Source of the DNA: Undaria pinnatifida | Taxonomy: Eukaryota; Sar; Phaeophyceae; Laminariales; Alariaceae | Direction of reading: 5' to 3' | Assembly (NCBI GenBank): GCA_012845835.1 | Contig: JABAKD010000024.1 | Location: 9,181,103-9,245,102, forward strand | DNA length: 64,000 bases | Part shown: positions 55,701 through 64,000 of the stretch, one piece after another | Numbering within the stretch: position 1 is the stretch's first letter | Layout of the letters: each line of letters begins with the position of its first letter | Notes under the pieces: generated by a model | Told to the model about the DNA's origin: nothing | Database searches by the model: none | Seen by the model: the letters and a program-made list of their open reading frames with translations, nothing else | Position numbers and translations under genes: made by a program

Positions 55701-58700
55701 TCCAATCCATGGGTTGATCGTGTACTTTTTTTTTCACGCTTTTACTTGCCAGCTTCTGGACAAGCGCTGGCCACAGGTGTCGTCCCATCTCCCCGCCGGT
55801 TCTTGCCTTAACTTTTTATGGCGCATAGGGTTCAGCAATCCCGCTGCTCGTCGATTTTTCATCAAATGTTGCGAACTTACGCTCTCGCGCTTTCCGCAAG
55901 TCAAGTGTGCGCAAGAAAAAGTCCTTACGAATTTTTACCAGTATGCACTCGAGGAGACTCGAACTCACGAAACTGACCTATACCAGGCTCGAGGATAACC
56001 TGATACGCCATCGGGGCGACCGACTTAGGGTTAGGGCTAGTACTACACAGATCCTGCGCAACATATGATACTGTAATCAAGACAACGCGGGCTCTACATC
56101 CGAGCGCAGTTTCCCAAGTAGCCCAACCACTAGAAAACATGTACTTTCGGGATCTTTAGGTGAGCTTTGCAAGAACAAATTTGCCCAAAAGAATGTATGC
56201 CGAAGACATTAGAGTAGATGTACGTTAGGCATGAGTATTAAAAACGACTCCACTAACGATGCAAACTCTGCCAGAAGACGGTATACCGTGTATTTTTCAG
56301 TCCGCGTGGCGTTTTTTCTCTGTTGCCGTACGGACGGATTGTTTATTTCCTTAATTTGGCGTGGAAAACACCGCTATACCGTTTGATGGCTGTTTGGTTT
56401 ATCGGACGGTCAGACAGACGATCGGACAGCTCGACGATTTCGGTTGCAGACAACCTCAGGAAACTGAGGAGAGTAATCCCAAGGGTGCATCATATTCTAA
56501 GAAGTTTCTGAGCTCCTAATATGAGGAGCTCTCAATATCTCACCGGAAACATGACTTGGAAGGCATTGTTTCGCGCAACCCGGCCAACATTTCTCGGCGC
56601 TAGTCCTACTAATACAGCAAACAATCATCCTCGTAAAATTGGCATACAAAACCGAAATGTCCATACTTGAGGAACTCGACCGCACTATAGAGGGCGGAAG
56701 GTCAGACCGTCAGCAAACATTTCGCCAAAAAAGTGCAACCTTTGCCGAGGAATAGGATCTAGATAATCTTGTATATGATCTTGTAGATCATCTTGTAGAT
56801 GATCTGGCTATTGATATGTTGATGTGCAAACCGCCCCAATCGCCCCCTTCCTTAACCTTTCGGCGCAGATGCCGACGTACCGCCCTCGTCCGGTACATGT
56901 CCGAGGACGGCAAGATCAACCGCTTTTGCCATAAGCACAAGAAACCGGACATTATCGTCACCAGGACAAGGCACTGCGAGGTACTACTTTGTGGACCAAC
57001 TAGTGACTGTTAACCGTTTTGCTGTTGAAAAAATGATCCCAAATCAATTCCAAGTGGGTTGTCCCCGAAAACGTGGGAGGAGTTCCACAGGGGCCAACTG
57101 CTATTTGTGATACTGTGTTCTGCCCGTGTATCACTGGCGCGTCCTACCGCAGAGGTGCGCGTGGGCATAGCAGTCTGGACGTAAATGTAAGGGCCGTTTT
57201 GGTATTAATATTGGTATCAAACGGTCATTGAAGTTTTGTCCAGAGTGGCACATATTTTCTCAACATGTATCTGGCTCGGTGACTATCTCACAGGTCCAAT
57301 GTGTGATTACTAACACATGTTACAACGGACTTACCAACAAGGTTGTTTTTATAGGGGTGATACCGGGAGTTCATTATTTCGTCAAGGGGGTGATAAACAC
57401 AGAACACCGTGCCCGAGGTTTAGCGACTACTTTCCTTCGAAGGACATTGCACCCTCGGCCCCATTTCCCCTCCAACGCACCGGTGCGAGTAGGAATATAC
57501 ATACCTGGTACCTATTTTCGAATGGTCTCTGACCCGGTGACACGACCGCACAGCTCCAATGTACAGTAATGGGACCTCTAAAGTGCCGACTGAGTAGTCC
57601 GGTTGCCGCTATAGTGCCGGTTGCCACCGGTGGCACATACCGGCGCCGTACAGGGACCACGGCTTTCTACAGAACACCGCGCCCAACCGTCGACGTGTAC
57701 TATGATAGGGGCAGCATTGTTTTCGCCAAAATATTGATGGTCAACGGGGCTCTTCTACTGAGGTTACCCAATATTGCTGGAACATCATTTTGTGTTTTAC
57801 GTATCATTCGAATCATACCTAGTCCATGGGATTGTTGACCACTTTGTACTTTTTTTTTCTGATAGGTTTTGGGTGGGGTATATAGAGCTTCTCGAGTGAA
57901 ACGCCAGAACACTTCCAGCTGCACCCCTAGTAGTTGAGTGCGTCAAGGGGGCGTGTTTTCTTTTTTATGTGTTATGACCGGGTGACACTACAGTAGTTGC
58001 TCACAGTCCCAAGGTATACGGAACATCGCACCCCAGCTATAGAAGTTTCTTCCTTCCTGATAGGATACCTCGTTCTACCCTTCTATCGATGCACAGAACA
58101 CCGTGTCCGAGCTTTCGCAGCTGTTTTTCTTGACGGGATATCGTACCCCTCCGTTTCCATATTTTCTCCACCGTACCTGCCTCTCGGCCTGATGACACGC
58201 CATCACGCCGTGTTTGTGCAGTACGGTCGCTGCAACAACACTCCGAGGTACGGTCTGAGGGAAGGACCCCAGAGCTTCTGCCGGGAGCACAAGAGGGCCG
58301 GGATGTTCACCAGCCGCAACGGCGAACTTTTGGTTGCGACCCGAGACGGCAGTGGTGAGCTCTAGGTTCCGAGGGCGGCAACGTAGGCGCACATTTCTTT
58401 TTTTTGCTGTTGTGTTTCACCTTTGCTTTCCATTTTCTGGTAAATGGGGACAAAGCCTTATATTTTCTTGTGTATTTGTCTCACGTTTACTCTCTATCTT
58501 CTGGTAAGAGAAATTCTACTCTTTTTTTTTATCCCCGTTCCTTTCCATCTTCTGAACAAGCCGTGGGTTCAGGTCTCGTTCGATCTCCCCTACCTTCTTC
58601 TGGACAAACCGTGCGTCGTTGTTATGGCGCAGAGGGCTCACCAATCCCGCTGATAGTCGTTTTTTTTTTGTCGACTGTTTGCGCAGCAGTGTGTTCGCTG

Positions 58701-61399
58701 CGGCTTGCCAGACATTCAGTGTTGTTCGACATAAGAACGGTTGCAGTACAAGATAGACCTTTTGCTTTGGGCTATTTCCTTGCTGCTCCGGTTCCAAAGA
58801 GCCTGCCATATGAGGGTTTCCACGTCGGATGCGTGCTGCGGTTGCGGTGGCACTTTTTGGCCATACCCCTTCTGCCTGACAGGGCTCCGCGACTGTCTGT
58901 GGTTGGGTGGGGGTAAGGAGCTCACGTGAAAAGCTTAAGAAGTATTGGGTGCTACTCCTGTCTTTGCATGCGCCGTCGGTTTCTATGACACGTGCACGAA
59001 AAACGCGAAATGCATCATGGAGCTGCTCTCACCACGGCTATTGCCCCCGTACCGTTGGCGCTGTCTTTTGTGCCACAACTTCTCTGCAGCTTTCAAAGCG
59101 GAGACCCTGGCTACACCAAGGGTAGCACGCAACAGTGCCGCAGACGGTGAGCGAAAACGGCCAATTTCTCCTGGGCTTCCCGGTTGTACGGAGTGTCCGG
59201 CGTAGCTGCGGCATCGCAAGTCAGCACGAAGTGCAGGAGCTAGGGCGGCGGGGTTGCGGCTCCGAACGTAGCGGGCGAGCGCGTTTTGTGTCCTGGAGGA
59301 TTCTCGGCCTCCCGTAGTATTACTTCGCTTGCTGCTACGCGTCGCAAACGGATACCGGATTACGCAATATGAACAAGCTGCGACCGATGCCGGCACTCGC
59401 GTTTTCGGCTGCAAAGTGCAGCACGTCGTACAGTCAGGGCACACTTGTGCGTGTTGCGACTCGATGCTTCACCTACGCTACGGGAGCATTCGATGTGCAA
59501 GCAGACGGACGAGTTGGGTCCGTCACGGTTTTGCGCCTCTTGCGAGTATATGCTGACCCCCCCCGCCCCCCTCCATGTCGTACCACCCGTTGACGCTTGA
59601 AACATGAACCCTTCTTCTACGGCAACCATGATGTGGCTTTCAACCCTTGTCTTAACACCTGTGGGGCCCAAAACACGCCATACAACCATCATGTGCGGCA
59701 GTGTGCGGCCTTATTAACCGGTTAGACTGAGCGCACGTGCCGTGAAACCCATCCACTACAATTCGGAACGTTAGCCAACCAACCCCTAAGCCAGGAACCC
59801 GATTGGCATCGTGGGATCGACGCTGTAATCGTCGATATATTTCATCGATGTTTTTGCTTTTGAGGCCACAATGGGGTTAAATTAAAGCCTCGTACCGCTG
59901 CGAAAGCGATTCTGGTCAATATCCAAGTAGTTTGTCCCCGAAACGTGGGTGAAGTTCCAAAGGGGTGATAAGTACGCGCTTGCACGTAGCCCTTTCGCTA
60001 CCGCTTTCGCTACCGCAACTATGATCCCACATTATTTGGAGGTAGTTTGTCGCCCAAAACCGTGGGTACAGGTCTAAACGGGCCAAGTAACTTGCCTGTA
60101 TGCTTCGCCTTCCCCCCCGGCCTTTTGCACTGCACCGGCTTTCCTCGTCTGCACTGCCTATATTTTCCTTGTTCCTTCCGTAGCATCTGGCAGCGCCGAC
60201 ATCGCCCTACACTCTCCGCGGCGGTCGGCCGCAAGCGAGCCGGCAGCAGCCGCCTCCGGCCCTCTCCAGGATCTCAAGGTCTCGCCGTATTCTCCTGGTA
60301 AGAGCACACGTGAGAGGGGCCGTGATATTGTCCAAAGAGCCGAAATAACGCCACCGTTTCACGCCCGAATTTGAACCGAGGCTCTGACAGCGATTTATGC
60401 GAGCAACCAATCAGATTTTCCTCGTACAACTTTAACTTGCAAAGCGAAATTGTGCTACCTCTGCAGCTGATTTTCCTTACTGTTGCTCGCAGGACGCCTA
60501 AGGTCACGCACACGCACTCTCCGCACTTTCTTGCTGTTGAACCCGCCATGAACGCGGCTCTAGCTTGATCCGTTACTGGGACACGCGCTGAGCGCACGTC
60601 TGACGACTAATGTTTTCAATGCAGATTTATTTGACATTTACTGTCCAGCGGCAACGCGGAATTCCTCGCTGTACTGTGGTCGGATGTTTCTTACACGCTG
60701 TGTCCTACCCTGGTACACCTATTTTATGTTTGCTGCGCTCCCGCTGAGGGTAAACCCTCGGACTAATACGTTGAGATGGAAAGTAAAAGCGACGATAAAA
60801 AAAACAAACTTGGTCGTTTCTTAGGCGATGTGCCCTACTCTGGTATTGCTCGTTTTCTGCTTGCTGTACTCTCCACACCGGCAGTCCTGTCTCGGAAATT
60901 GTGCGAAGTTCCCGGCTGTCGGGTTCAGCCCAGCTACGGAGAAGCCGGTAAGCGTGTGTTCTGTTTACGTTTGCTGTGCGGAGTGCATCCAACTTTTCCG
61001 AGACTCCTGACTTTATTAATATGAGCTCTGTACCTTGTCAAAAATAAAAAAGAGATTCGAGATGCTTTGTTTTGCTCTTGTCTCAGTCAACTGGTTGTTG
61101 CTGCAGTTGAAGCCCAGAAAAGTGCCTGGTTGAAGTCCCGAAAGCTGCCCGACTCACACGCAAACAGCAACAACGGAAAGAACAACAGCAACAACAACAG
61201 CAACAATAACAACATCACCCACAGCCACAACCACAGCCACAACCACCACTACTACTACTACCACTACCACTCCCACCACCACTACCACTACCACTACCAC
61301 TGCTACAACTGCAATTACAGCAACTACGGCAACAACGTTTTTACCCAGGTACCAGCCGGCCGCGGTTCTGCTCTGGGCACAAGAAGAAGGGCATGGTAG
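52106..61399 (+). CDS. EsV-1-7 domain protein gene, five exons (reconstructed)
   Basis: Exons 52106-52773, 56869-56980, 58222-58354, 60885-60947 and 61107-61399 have compatible phases (2, 0, 1, 1) and give 422 residues ending at TAG. Modules: Cys179-X4-Cys184-X16-Cys201-X2-His204; Cys219-X4-Cys224-X18-Cys243-X2-His246; Cys259-X4-Cys264-X15-Cys280-X2-His283; and a half module Cys311-X4-Cys316. Modules 2 and 3 have their first Cys in one exon and second Cys in the next, so splicing restores the pattern. Residues 326-422 are Asn/His/Tyr-rich. EsV-1-7 proteins are putative zinc-binding regulators; IMMEDIATE UPRIGHT in Ectocarpus controls early development. The role of this one is unknown. Least certain: residues 1-171 (the exon may instead start at an acceptor at 52619), and whether the last two exons are joined as stated. 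Confidence 0.7.
53376..53469 (+). repeat. 47-bp tandem duplication
   Basis: AGGCATTACATGTGCTGCAA with TATGCCAAGTATA occurs twice, with two or three differences, inside the putative first intron of the EsV-1-7 gene. Confidence 0.85.
53900..54900 (+). repeat. Three to four units of about 275 bp with CTG/CAG tracts
   Basis: Each unit has CTGCTGCTGCTG, a Tyr/Arg-type spacer, CAGCAGCAGCAGCAGC, GGGTCGACACACG-like DNA, then ATACTCGTATCATACCAGGT and a TCAATGARCC end. The CTG and CAG blocks within one unit can pair as hairpins. It lies in the putative first intron of the EsV-1-7 gene. Confidence 0.8.
56869..56980 (+). CDS. EsV-1-7 gene, exon 2
   Basis: It begins after the pyrimidine-rich acceptor TTTCGGCGCAG with one base plus CRRTALVRYMSEDG, continues NRFCHKHKKPD and ends RHCE at GAG|GTACTA, phase 0. 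Joined to exon 1 it completes C-GYKG-C, and its terminal Cys-Glu starts module 3. Confidence 0.72.
57572..57657. mobile_element. TAGTGCCGGT-family fragment
   Basis: ACCTCTAAAGTGCCGACTGA, GTTGCCGCTATAGTGCCGGT and CGCCGTACAGGGACC match the copies at 11101 and 12589. At 86 bp it is internally deleted. It lies within the putative second intron of the EsV-1-7 gene. Confidence 0.55.
58222..58354 (+). CDS. EsV-1-7 gene, exon 3 (133 bp)
   Basis: Between GTTTGTGCAG and GGCAGTG|GTGAGC. It encodes YGRCNNTPRYGLREG, SFCREHKRAGM and ELLVATRDGS. Exon 2's final Cys-Glu plus YGRC gives C-EYGR-C. Same length, phases and sequence type as the minus-strand exon 34571-34703. Confidence 0.75.
60885..60947 (+). CDS. 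EsV-1-7 gene, exon 4 (half module)
   Basis: Sixty-three bases between CACCGGCAG and GAAGCCG|GTAAGC, phases 1 and 1. It encodes LSRKLCEVPGCRVQPSYGEA. If the donor is not used, the frame reads on through KRVFC and LLCGVH, which could supply a poor C-X2-H; splicing gives a truncated module instead. Confidence 0.55.
61107..61399 (+). CDS. EsV-1-7 gene, last exon, Asn/His/Tyr-rich tail
   Basis: Acceptor GTTGCTGCAG at 61106. It encodes VEAQKSAWLKSRKLPDSHAN, then Asn runs, then His/Tyr repeats (HNHSHNHHYYYYHYHSHHH) and GRGSALGTRRRAW before TAG. The tail arises from AAC, CAC and TAC trinucleotide repeats, so it probably evolves fast. The phase fits exon 4. Confidence 0.45.
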
Positions 61400-61484
61400 G
61401 TCTCAAGAACCGCCCCTGCCTCTTTCCAGGGTAAGCACGCATGTTTACTATCAACCCCCAAGGGAGTTTACAGGGAAAACATGT

Positions 61485-61675
61485 GGGGTGTTCACGGGTC
61501 GTGACCCGTCTCGCGAGCCGGGTTAGGCGGTTTGCCAAACCTCACCGGGCGACTCGGGTCTGGTCAGGAGGTGTTCGTAATCTCACGGGTCGGGTCGGGT
61601 CGGATCAGATCGGGTAGGGCCAGGTGGTTTTGAAATCTCACGGGTCTGGTCACTACCATATTTGGCCCTGATTAC
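61485..61675. mobile_element. GGGTCG-rich TIR element, copy 5
   Basis: GTTCACGGGTCGTGACCCGT, TCACGGGTCGGGTCGGGTCG and an end TTTGGCCCTGA, the complement of the family's CAGGGC end. It follows the stop codon of the EsV-1-7 gene by about 90 bp and could lie in its 3' untranslated region. Confidence 0.6.
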
Positions 61676-61960
61676 TATGTTCCCCCGCAGTATCAACAGT
61701 ATCACCTTGCTGCACGCGTGGCACTCAGGTCCTTGCATTGGACACGCCCCCTGCTGATGACGCCAGTGTGATGATGCAGTGAGTTACCCGATTTAAGAGA
61801 TTTATGGGCGCCTCGGAACAGGCCAGCATAACCGCTCTTATCTCCGTGTCGTGCTTTTCCCAGATTGAGTGCCATAGGTTTTGGCATAGGCGTCGCAAGA
61901 CGTGACTCAAGCCCGATTTGATCGCTTCTGGTTCCTCTTTTTTCTGGGCACTTTTGAATC

Positions 61961-61985
61961 GGGGGGGGGGGGGGGGGGGGGGGGG
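61961..61985 (+). repeat. Run of 25 G
   Basis: Uninterrupted G homopolymer. Similar long G or C runs sit at 4760, 12480, 26665 and 48116. Confidence 0.95.
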
Positions 61986-62671
61986 TCAGGGGATAGGGGA
62001 CGGCGGACAAGGAACACCCCACAGTACAGCAAAGCTCGTGTGAACAACGTCAGCTTTTTTGCGTTCCTCTATTCGCGGCGTTTACTCTGGACTGTGTTCT
62101 CGCTGGTAACGCCCATGTTGTAGGTGCGACACAAGACCTCATTATGGGCTAAAGGGGGGACGGCCACAGTACTGCGCCACCCACAAGAGCGACGAGATGA
62201 TTCACCTGCTGAAGGAGTCGTTGGGCCGAGAGAGGCTGCGCACTCCGAGGTGCGAGGAACCAGACAAATGGTTGGTCCCAGTATGGAGCACGGTGGATTC
62301 AAGGAGTTTTGGGTTCTCGAGGCTCAAACTCAACTGAGTTTATGGTATCCAGTATGTTAGCTATTCCTTTGGCATAGTTAGGCTTTCTTAAGTGCAAACA
62401 AATGTGTACTTGAGTGTTTGGAGCATGTACGAGCATAAATGGGAGAAACATGGTATAGTAGCATACCTTTTGTATGCCCCTTATCCGGCGAAAAACATGA
62501 ACAAAACAGGGGAAAAGAGCGTAATAGATACAAGCCAGACTCAGCCAGTCTGTAGTGCCCCCGAAGACCGGCATAACCCCCTTGAATTGCTGTACCTCTG
62601 TATTGCCACCTTCGACCTGAGCGTACATGCCCGTCTTGCTCAGCAGAAAGCTCGGCGGGTGTGAGACTGTC

Positions 62672-62936
62672 ATGGCGACGGATACAAAGGATCGCCCAGC
62701 CGCGGCAGGATCGAAGGGAAATAAACCCAAGGCATCGAACCTGCAAGATACATCAGGGGAGAAGGATGCTGGTGGGGCCGAACAAGGCGAGGAACCTCGG
62801 GAAGCGAAGGGGCAGGGGAGGGGGAAGACGTCTCAACGAAATGTGGTTGCGTCTGCCAGAGGAAACCCGGGAAGGAACGGCAAGGGCAGCGTCCTCCCTC
62901 AGCCGCGGCCGGCTTCACCACTACCCGCCACTGAAG
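62672..62936 (+). CDS. Paralogue 3, putative first exon
   Basis: From an ATG at 62672, 88 codons of a Lys/Gly/Glu-rich polar protein (MATDTKDRPAAAGSKGNKPK at the start, PASPLPATEG at the end), stopping at ACTGAAG|GTGCGG in phase 1. This matches the phase of the acceptor at 63633 (CTCAG|TGGCACC) and the style of paralogue 1's first exon. The donor is GTGCGG, not a strong consensus, and an upstream in-frame start exists at 62627. Confidence 0.4.
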
Positions 62937-63089
62937 GTGCGGTTTGACGTTTTTCAATCGCCGACCTAAGCTGTCCAACGCGTGAAATGCGGTGTGTGGA
63001 AGAAATATTATTCATGTGGCCGTCAGCCAACCGATACATCGCACTTTCCGCAGTCTATTGCTCTCGTTAGCGTCCGTTTTCGCTCGGTC

Positions 63090-63700
63090 TCGTGTTCGGT
63101 GGCCCCTTACGCAGCTGTGAGGGGCGCCGAGACGGCCCCTGCCGCGCAGACTGTAGATTAACGCTTCTACAACTGGAAACCCGTTTTTGGGGACGTGTTA
63201 CTTGGAATTGGTATGGGGAGAGGTGTGGGGGTTCCAAGGAGCTTAGGGGAAAAGACATATTTAGAGGCGCTCCCCATTTAGTTTTTTTTACATTTTCATT
63301 TCGGAAGTGTTTCTTTTGTGTTTGTGTGCAGTGCATATCTGTGATCGTGAGCCACAACACTTGGCACAGACCGAAGCGTCCGCCGGTTTTGGTCGACTTC
63401 CTTTAAAGTGGCGCCATATGCAACTGTAAACTGTGCCGATATAGCATCTGTCGCGCAAACTATGACCAAGCGTGAGCGAAGCCCGCCGACGTGGGATTTG
63501 ACTGTTTATTGGGGGAAAACGTTTACTTTCATGAAGTGTATATTTGTAATCGTCAACCACACACCACCTTGTACTCACCAAAGCGTCCTGCGGTGGCGTC
63601 CCTTCCGTTTTTTCTCGGCCTCGTGTGCTCAGTGGCACCTTTCGCAACTGTACTAGGCGCCGAGATAACACCTGCTGCGCAAACTGTGACCGAGGGTAAG
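63090..63700 (+). repeat. Exon-sized segment in three tandem copies
   Basis: Copies at about 63095-63157, 63409-63471 and 63633-63695 read VAPYAAVRGAETAPAAQTV, VAPYATVNCADIASVAQTM and VAPFATVLGAEITPAAQTV. The flanking DNA of the last two also matches (GTGCATATCTGTGATCGTGA / GTGTATATTTGTAATCGTCA, GAAGCGTCCGCCGG / AAAGCGTCCTGCGG). Copy 2 has AAAG before it and GTGAGC after it, so it is a 63-bp phase 1-1 exon. Copy 1 lacks the AG and ends in a stop. Confidence 0.7.
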
Positions 63701-64000
63701 CAAAGCCCGCCGACCTCGCGCGTGGAAGAAGAGCCCGAAATGCCCCCCTCCGTAGAAATGAGGCTATTGGGCGAGGCCAAAGAATCGGCTAAAGCTCTAG
63801 TAGCGGCGAATGGGTCGGGAAGGCGGGCTAGAGCTCCGTCTCGCAAACTTTTGGAAGCTTTGGGGAAAATGAACCGCGAAGGCGCGCAGTTGATGACGAG
63901 GGAGAAGAGGGAAGAGCAAGATAAGCAGCAGAGGGAGAAGAAGGAAAAACGGAGGGCGGCGGCGGCAGCGGGGGTCAAGGCGGGGCATGTCATTGAAGCG
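63633..64000 (+). CDS. Paralogue 3, main exon (cut by window end)
   Basis: From acceptor GTGTGCTCAG the frame reads VAPFATVLGAEITPAAQTVT, a short Pro/Glu linker, then the family core: MPPSVEMRLLGEAKESAK, SGRRARAPSRKLLEALG, GAQLMTREKREEQ, an Ala-rich charged helix and AGVKAGHVIEA, running off the window. An ATG at 63740 is an alternative start. Most of the core is identical or similar to paralogues 1 and 2 and was placed by alignment. By homology, a polar linker and a half EsV-1-7 domain should follow. The antisense frame over this region is a shadow. Confidence 0.68.

Noticed and set aside
55920-55985. GAGTTCGAGTCTC on the minus strand as a tRNA T-arm
   Set aside because: The flanking bases do not form a 5-bp T stem and no acceptor or D arm could be found. 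No convincing tRNA was found anywhere in the window by eye.
63553-63993. Long minus-strand frame opposite paralogue 3
   Set aside because: It is a shadow; the plus-strand frame carries the conserved family core.

Overview
The window looks like nuclear DNA of a brown alga (or a close stramenopile relative). The main reason is the repeated cysteine/histidine motif C-X4-C-X15-18-C-X2-H, the EsV-1-7 domain first named from Ectocarpus virus EsV-1 and carried by the Ectocarpus IMMEDIATE UPRIGHT protein and a large brown algal family. Other signs of a eukaryotic nuclear genome are GT-AG introns with phase-matched exons, long repeat-rich intergenic DNA, and a non-LTR retrotransposon remnant. I found no bacterial operons, rRNA or convincing tRNA. 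Most of the sequence is repeat, intron or intergenic DNA, and genes occupy a small part of it.

Genes. (1) Plus strand 52.1-61.4 kb: five exons whose phases fit give one EsV-1-7 protein of about 422 residues. Two of the C-X4-C pairs exist only after splicing, which strongly supports the model. (2) Three paralogues of a family I cannot name lie at 0.8-4.6 kb (+), 21.3-22.3 kb (-) and 62.7-64.0 kb (+, cut by the window end). All share a charged core with an R-A-P-S-R motif, GAQWMT/GAQLMT and a helical KAGEVIE-like end. The two complete copies finish with the first half of an EsV-1-7 domain and a splice donor at the same codon. (3) Minus-strand EsV-1-7 exons at 38.4, 34.6 and 28.5 kb belong to one or more further genes or relics. 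One is the same 133 bp length as an exon of gene 1 and has the same boundaries.

Layout. 0.15-0.7 kb tandem array; 0.8-4.6 kb paralogue 1; 5.9-8.7 kb two related arrays in opposite orientation around a foldback element (7.08-7.34 kb); 8.7-20 kb short arrays and small TIR elements; 21.3-22.3 kb paralogue 2; 24-29 kb mobile-element debris including an inverted pair of SINE/LINE-like copies, plus one EsV-1-7 exon; 29-41 kb minisatellites, second foldback element, (AAC)n, two EsV-1-7 exons; 41.4-42.4 kb exact duplication and a half-kilobase (AGGGG)n satellite; 45.6-50.1 kb complex repeats, among them a long inverted repeat with a telomere-like centre; 51.5-51.8 kb LINE remnant; 52.1-61.4 kb EsV-1-7 gene with a CAG/CTG-rich array in its first long intron; 62.7-64.0 kb paralogue 3 with an exon-sized segment in three copies.

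How the genes relate: all recognisable genes are EsV-1-7 or EsV-1-7-linked, so this is best read as a local cluster of a lineage-specific putative zinc-binding family in a repeat-rich region that promotes duplication. Several structural details are my inference from phase and motif and need transcript data.
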